From Jimgerdemannia flammicorona (Eukaryota; Mucoromycota; Endogonomycetes; Endogonales; Endogonaceae): DNA of 19,441 bases. Positions 16,754 to 19,441 of the stretch are shown piece after piece. The stretch lies in contig RBNI01002164.1 of the NCBI GenBank assembly GCA_003990745.1, positions 1 to 19,441 of the forward strand. The letters run 5' to 3'. Every line of letters begins with the position of its first letter. Position 1 is the first letter of the stretch. A program made the translations under genes and the position numbers. A model generated the notes under the pieces. The model was not told where the DNA came from, made no database searches, and saw nothing but the letters and a program-made list of their open reading frames with translations.

Positions 16754-17311
16754 ATGTCAATAGGCATACACGTACAGGACGGAGTGGACGAATGGAGGAG
16801 CAGACGTCTGCTGTTTGGGGACGCTTCTGTGGCAGACCACCCGCCAAAGATGCGGTCATTACAACACACGCGCACGCTACTCTGACTTGACCTCGGCATC
16901 GGAAGAATCCCAGCCGTTTTCCGCGCGCGTTTTTCCAGTCCTGCGTCGGCATCCCCGTCCACCAATTCAAACATGTTCATCGATACAAGATTGGAAGCCG
17001 ACTTGCAGTATCCAAGTAAGTACGTCCACAACAACTGATATCACTCATGTAAGAGACCTCACCCTTCGCCCACCACCCCTCATCACCGACACCTCCTCGC
17101 ACGTTTGTTTTTATTGCAGACTATTGGTTATCTGTTGAAACACCCGGCCGCATGAGTTTCCTTCGGCATTGACGAAACACAGCCGACGGCAACATTCTCG
17201 TCAAGGATCGCGATTATTCGTCTTTCGAGGTTTACCTTCAATAAATAGTCAGACGCCAAACCCGATTCCATCATCCAAAAGGAGGCTATAAGAGGTCACG
17301 AAATCCTGCTG
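16754..17311 (+). pseudogene. Two-exon gene fragment, family unknown
   Basis: An ATG at 16754 and the exon ending at 17015 share one frame (MSIGIHVQDGVDEWRSRR ... MFIDTRLEADLQYP), broken by one TGA near 16883. The donor GTAAGT (17016), CTGAT branch-like site and TTTATTGCAG acceptor (17119) give a 104-base intron. The phases match, giving YPNYWLSVETPGRMSFL. The second exon has a TGA at 17170 and a TAA at 17242, then continues in another frame (SDAKPDSIIQKEAIRGHEILL) to a GTAAGT donor at 17312. A clean intron with broken exons suggests a pseudogene. No family recognised. Confidence 0.4.
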
Positions 17312-17337
17312 GTAAGTGTATATACCTTTTTTGCCCT

Positions 17338-17712
17338 TCAACTTGGTCCAGACAAAAAAAGAGTTACTGAAATAGGGAATGGTGGTTGCTTGCTTGCTTT
17401 ACCGATGAACACGTTGCCCCGAATTTGGGTAGTGTTGGACACCTGTAAGAGAATACGAGTCTCGAAGTCGTGATCTAGAAGAAATTTAGATTGAGCACAT
17501 AGTGTTTTTGCATCCATCTGTTTAGTTTCTAGCTGACAGACCCGTGTATACATTTTATTTCCTTTGTAACCAATATATCGGAGAAGAGTTGGAATGGGCA
17601 ACTTGTTATTGCAGATTTTATTATATAAATTTATAAAGCAGTTTTTGCCTACAATCGCCGTACGTATGGCTGTCTGTTTGTAGTCATCCCCACACCTTGC
17701 CCATAAGACCAT
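17338..17712 (-). CDS. Open frame of 124 residues, uncertain
   Basis: An ATG-initiated frame on the minus strand, starting MVLWARCGDDYK and rich in Lys, Asn, Ile and Thr, lies in AT-richer DNA between the exon-like tracts of the plus-strand pseudogene. I recognise no domain. It may be a chance frame within an intron or an inserted sequence. Confidence 0.2.
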   Translation of the reverse strand: MVLWARCGDDYKQTAIRTAIVGKNCFINLYNKICNNKLPIPTLLRYIGYKGNKMYTRVCQLETKQMDAKTLCAQSKFLLDHDFETRILLQVSNTTQIRGNVFIGKASKQPPFPISVTLFLSGPS

Positions 17713-17755
17713 ATGGCTTCGAATCCATCCATGCCGTCATTTCTCATTCGTCACA

Positions 17756-17916
17756 GACAGGAACACCCTCCACTCCCGCCTACTCGCCAACCGTTTTCTC
17801 TCAAACGGCAGCGGCTGGGACAATGTATATGGTATTTTTGATCTGCATCGCTCGGAAGACCCGCCTATTTGCAATTGGGCAATTGAAAAGCCGAGGGCGC
17901 AAAATGCGCAAGAGGG
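17756..17916 (+). pseudogene. Exon-like tract ending at an A tract
   Basis: After TTCGTCACAG the plus strand reads DRNTLHSRLLANRFLSNGSG, WDNVYGIFDLHRSEDPP and ICNWAIEKP, which looks protein-like in composition and codon use. It runs straight into A(26) at 17917. It may be a further exon of the fragment to its left, though the phases do not fit directly, or the 3' end of a retrocopied transcript with its tail. Confidence 0.3.
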
Positions 17917-17942
17917 AAAAAAAAAAAAAAAAAAAAAAAAAA
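17917..17942 (+). repeat. A(26) homopolymer
   Basis: Twenty-six A residues, then TACGCCTGATCCGACTGG. The 10-base word GATCCGACTG also follows the A tract seen on the minus strand at 2302-2319. Confidence 0.85.
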
Positions 17943-18411
17943 TACGCCTGATCCGACTGGCTGGCATCTGAGGTTATTTTTGTTTCGCCCACTGGTTTCT
18001 TATATAAAATTAACAGTTTTCCAAAAAAAACAAAAAACAAAAAACAATTACATATCCTGAAGCTTCCAGGTTCGAAATATCCATCCATGCACAATACCCA
18101 CCCATGGTTTTGCAGATTATCTCAAATTTTGCGATCGCGACTACCCCATCTTAAGGTTCATTAAAAAGATGTCACACATATCTCGGCGAAGCGCGATTCT
18201 ATCGTTTTGGAATTGGATCCCTGTTTAAGCTCAAGATGAAAAATTATAGTGCGAACTTCAGTAAAGCACCAAAAATTGACATGGTGAAAAGAAAAAAAAA
18301 AAAAAAGGCTCCGATCGATAAGGTACGGTTAGGCTCCAATCCGAAAATTCGGTTCGGTCCGAAATCCCAAGGGCTGGAGATTAAGCTTGTTTCGGCTTAG
18401 TTTTTACGAAA
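17943..18411. other. Non-coding stretch with A(15) tract
   Basis: No gene seen. A(15) at 18292-18306 is followed by GGCTCCGATCGATAAGG and then by CCGAAAATTCGGTTCGGTCCG, short palindrome-rich words leading into the degenerate repeat at 18412. Confidence 0.4.
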
Positions 18412-18585
18412 CAAGACAGGACATGTCGCGGCCTCGACGGGATTTTTTGGCCTTTACAGGATGTTCCGACCTCGACAGGCTTCGGTGGGGTTTCCGATCT
18501 CGCTCGATGGGACATTCCAATCTCGGGACATTTGGGCCTCGACGGGACTTTCCGGTCTCGATGGGACATGTTTTGTCTCCACAGG
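18412..18585 (+). repeat. Degenerate tandem repeat, ~19-bp unit
   Basis: The core CTCGA(C/T) or CTCGGG recurs at 18433, 18471, 18503, 18522, 18538 and 18557, with intervals of 38, 32, 19, 16 and 19. Around it lie GGGACATTCC-like and TTCCG(A/G)(C/T)-like words. The basic unit is about GGGACNTTCCGGTCTCGAT. Some units are lost or extended. The short frames on both strands here come from the repeat. Confidence 0.75.
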
Positions 18586-19129
18586 TAGAACGGCTAAAAT
18601 GACATTGAATGCAGAACAACTATTAGTCATGGAGCGAATAATTAATTGCAGAACGACGATCTACTATAAGAATGACGATTATAGAAGGACTACAAATCAT
18701 TTCCCTGCAGTTCCGTGACTTGACGGCCCGTCCCGTTCGGAGTATATACTAGATCTACACGCCACCACGCTCGATATGACAATTACCGTCCGCCTCCGCG
18801 TCACCAAGTATATTTTTCTTGTTCGGACGGATATAAACTTCGAATCTTTCCATTTATTATGTAAACATACCAACAAAGTAATCGACTTGGCATATGGTTA
18901 TTGTGATAAAATAAATAACAGCGATCAAATGTTGTCCCGCTTTTCACGGCCGGAGATCTGCTTGGTGAACGTGATGTAAGACGACGAGTTAGTTAAAGAC
19001 TTATCAGCCACGAGACACATATGTCGCAATTTATAATTATGTTTCATACGAGCTAGGGTTGCTCGCTTATCAAAGCAAACAAACGACCTATATATTCCCG
19101 CGCACATTGTCATGTAGTGGTCGCTGAGT
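18586..19129. other. Non-coding stretch with a short ORF
   Basis: A 67-codon ATG frame (18776-18979, starts MTITVRLRVTKYIFLVR) is present but has no recognised features or promoter. Nothing else could be assigned. Confidence 0.3.
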
Positions 19130-19441
19130 CCTTCAAATATGCCAGATTCTCTTCAAGGTGTATCTCTTAGACTAACTCAAGTTTGTTATAAGCAAGTTCT
19201 TATTGGAGTGCCTTCCCAAGGTCTTATAGTCCTCAAACTTCTTATCTTTAACTGTCTTGTTATCTCTTAGATTGCTTGCAAGGGATTGTGTGTAAGTGAA
19301 CTGGAACTGACTGCCTTTATTTCAGAGGAAATAAGAGGGGTATTTATACAAAATATAATTCAATGGTTGCTAAGATATAAAGCTAAATATAAATTCCAAT
19401 AACTAAAATAAAATGCCAGGACAGGAAAAACTACTAAGTTC
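19130..19441 (-). mobile_element. Diverged LTR and leader fragment, same type as the 8871-9241 LTR
   Basis: On the minus strand TATAAATA (19348-19341) lies 20 bases upstream of AATAAA (19321-19316), as in the LTR at 8871-9241 (18 bases). Flanking words match loosely: GC(C)TTTATT(T)CA(T)GAG..A, and AAAATGCCA.GA further right. To the left, CAAGTTTGTTATAAG resembles the LTR/leader junction CAAGTGTAACAG, and GGTGTA(A/T)CT occurs before it in both. The LTR probably starts near 19182-19184 and runs past the window end. No gag is seen to the left, so it is a solo or truncated copy. Confidence 0.55.

Overview
The window looks like repeat-rich, accessory DNA from a filamentous fungus. The evidence is short spliceosomal-type introns (GTGAGT or GTAAGT donors, CTAAT/CTGAC-like branch sites, CAG/TAG acceptors), a Zn-cluster-like Cys-rich protein, a Ty3/gypsy element with a repeat-inactivation pattern, and long A/T homopolymers. 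The exact lineage cannot be fixed. An ascomycete such as a pezizomycete is plausible, but that is inference. No bacterial operon logic applies, and no rRNA, tRNA or CRISPR array was seen.

Layout. 1-1650 is unassigned DNA with one diverged direct repeat. 1650-2300 is a CpG-rich minisatellite of about seven ~93-bp units ending in an 18-T tract. 2592-3296 (minus strand) is the best intact gene: a proline-rich protein with six cysteines in a non-canonical zinc-cluster pattern. Its promoter is an array of same-orientation CCAAT boxes followed by a TATA box, and its last codons lie inside a 31-bp-arm palindrome. 3600-5060 is non-coding and becomes extremely AT-rich. 5060-9241 (minus strand) is a truncated Ty3/gypsy retrotransposon: 5' LTR, leader, gag, a dUTPase domain, aspartic protease, reverse transcriptase, RNase H and the start of integrase. 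9242-11000 is a CpG-free repeat desert. 11322-14274 holds a decaying multi-exon gene. 14275-16750 is mostly non-coding, with one promoter-like block (two CRE motifs plus TATA) before a 77-codon ORF. 16754-17916 has exon-like tracts of a second probable pseudogene. 18412-18585 is a degenerate ~19-bp repeat. 19130-19441 looks like a second, diverged LTR of the same type as the retrotransposon LTR.

The most interesting element is the retrotransposon. All its domains lie in one reading frame over about 3.7 kb, interrupted by 17 nonsense codons and, as far as I can trace by hand, no frameshift. Every stop is explainable as a C-to-T change on the coding strand (11 TGA, 3 TAG, 3 TAA), and the surrounding DNA is almost devoid of CpG. 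This fits cytosine-methylation/RIP-like inactivation. The element encodes a five-motif trimeric-type dUTPase directly before the protease, an order like that of betaretroviral dUTPase-protease, here in a fungal gypsy-type element.

All calls come from reading the sequence by eye. No database search was possible, so protein family names rest on motifs only, and intron-exon models are tentative.
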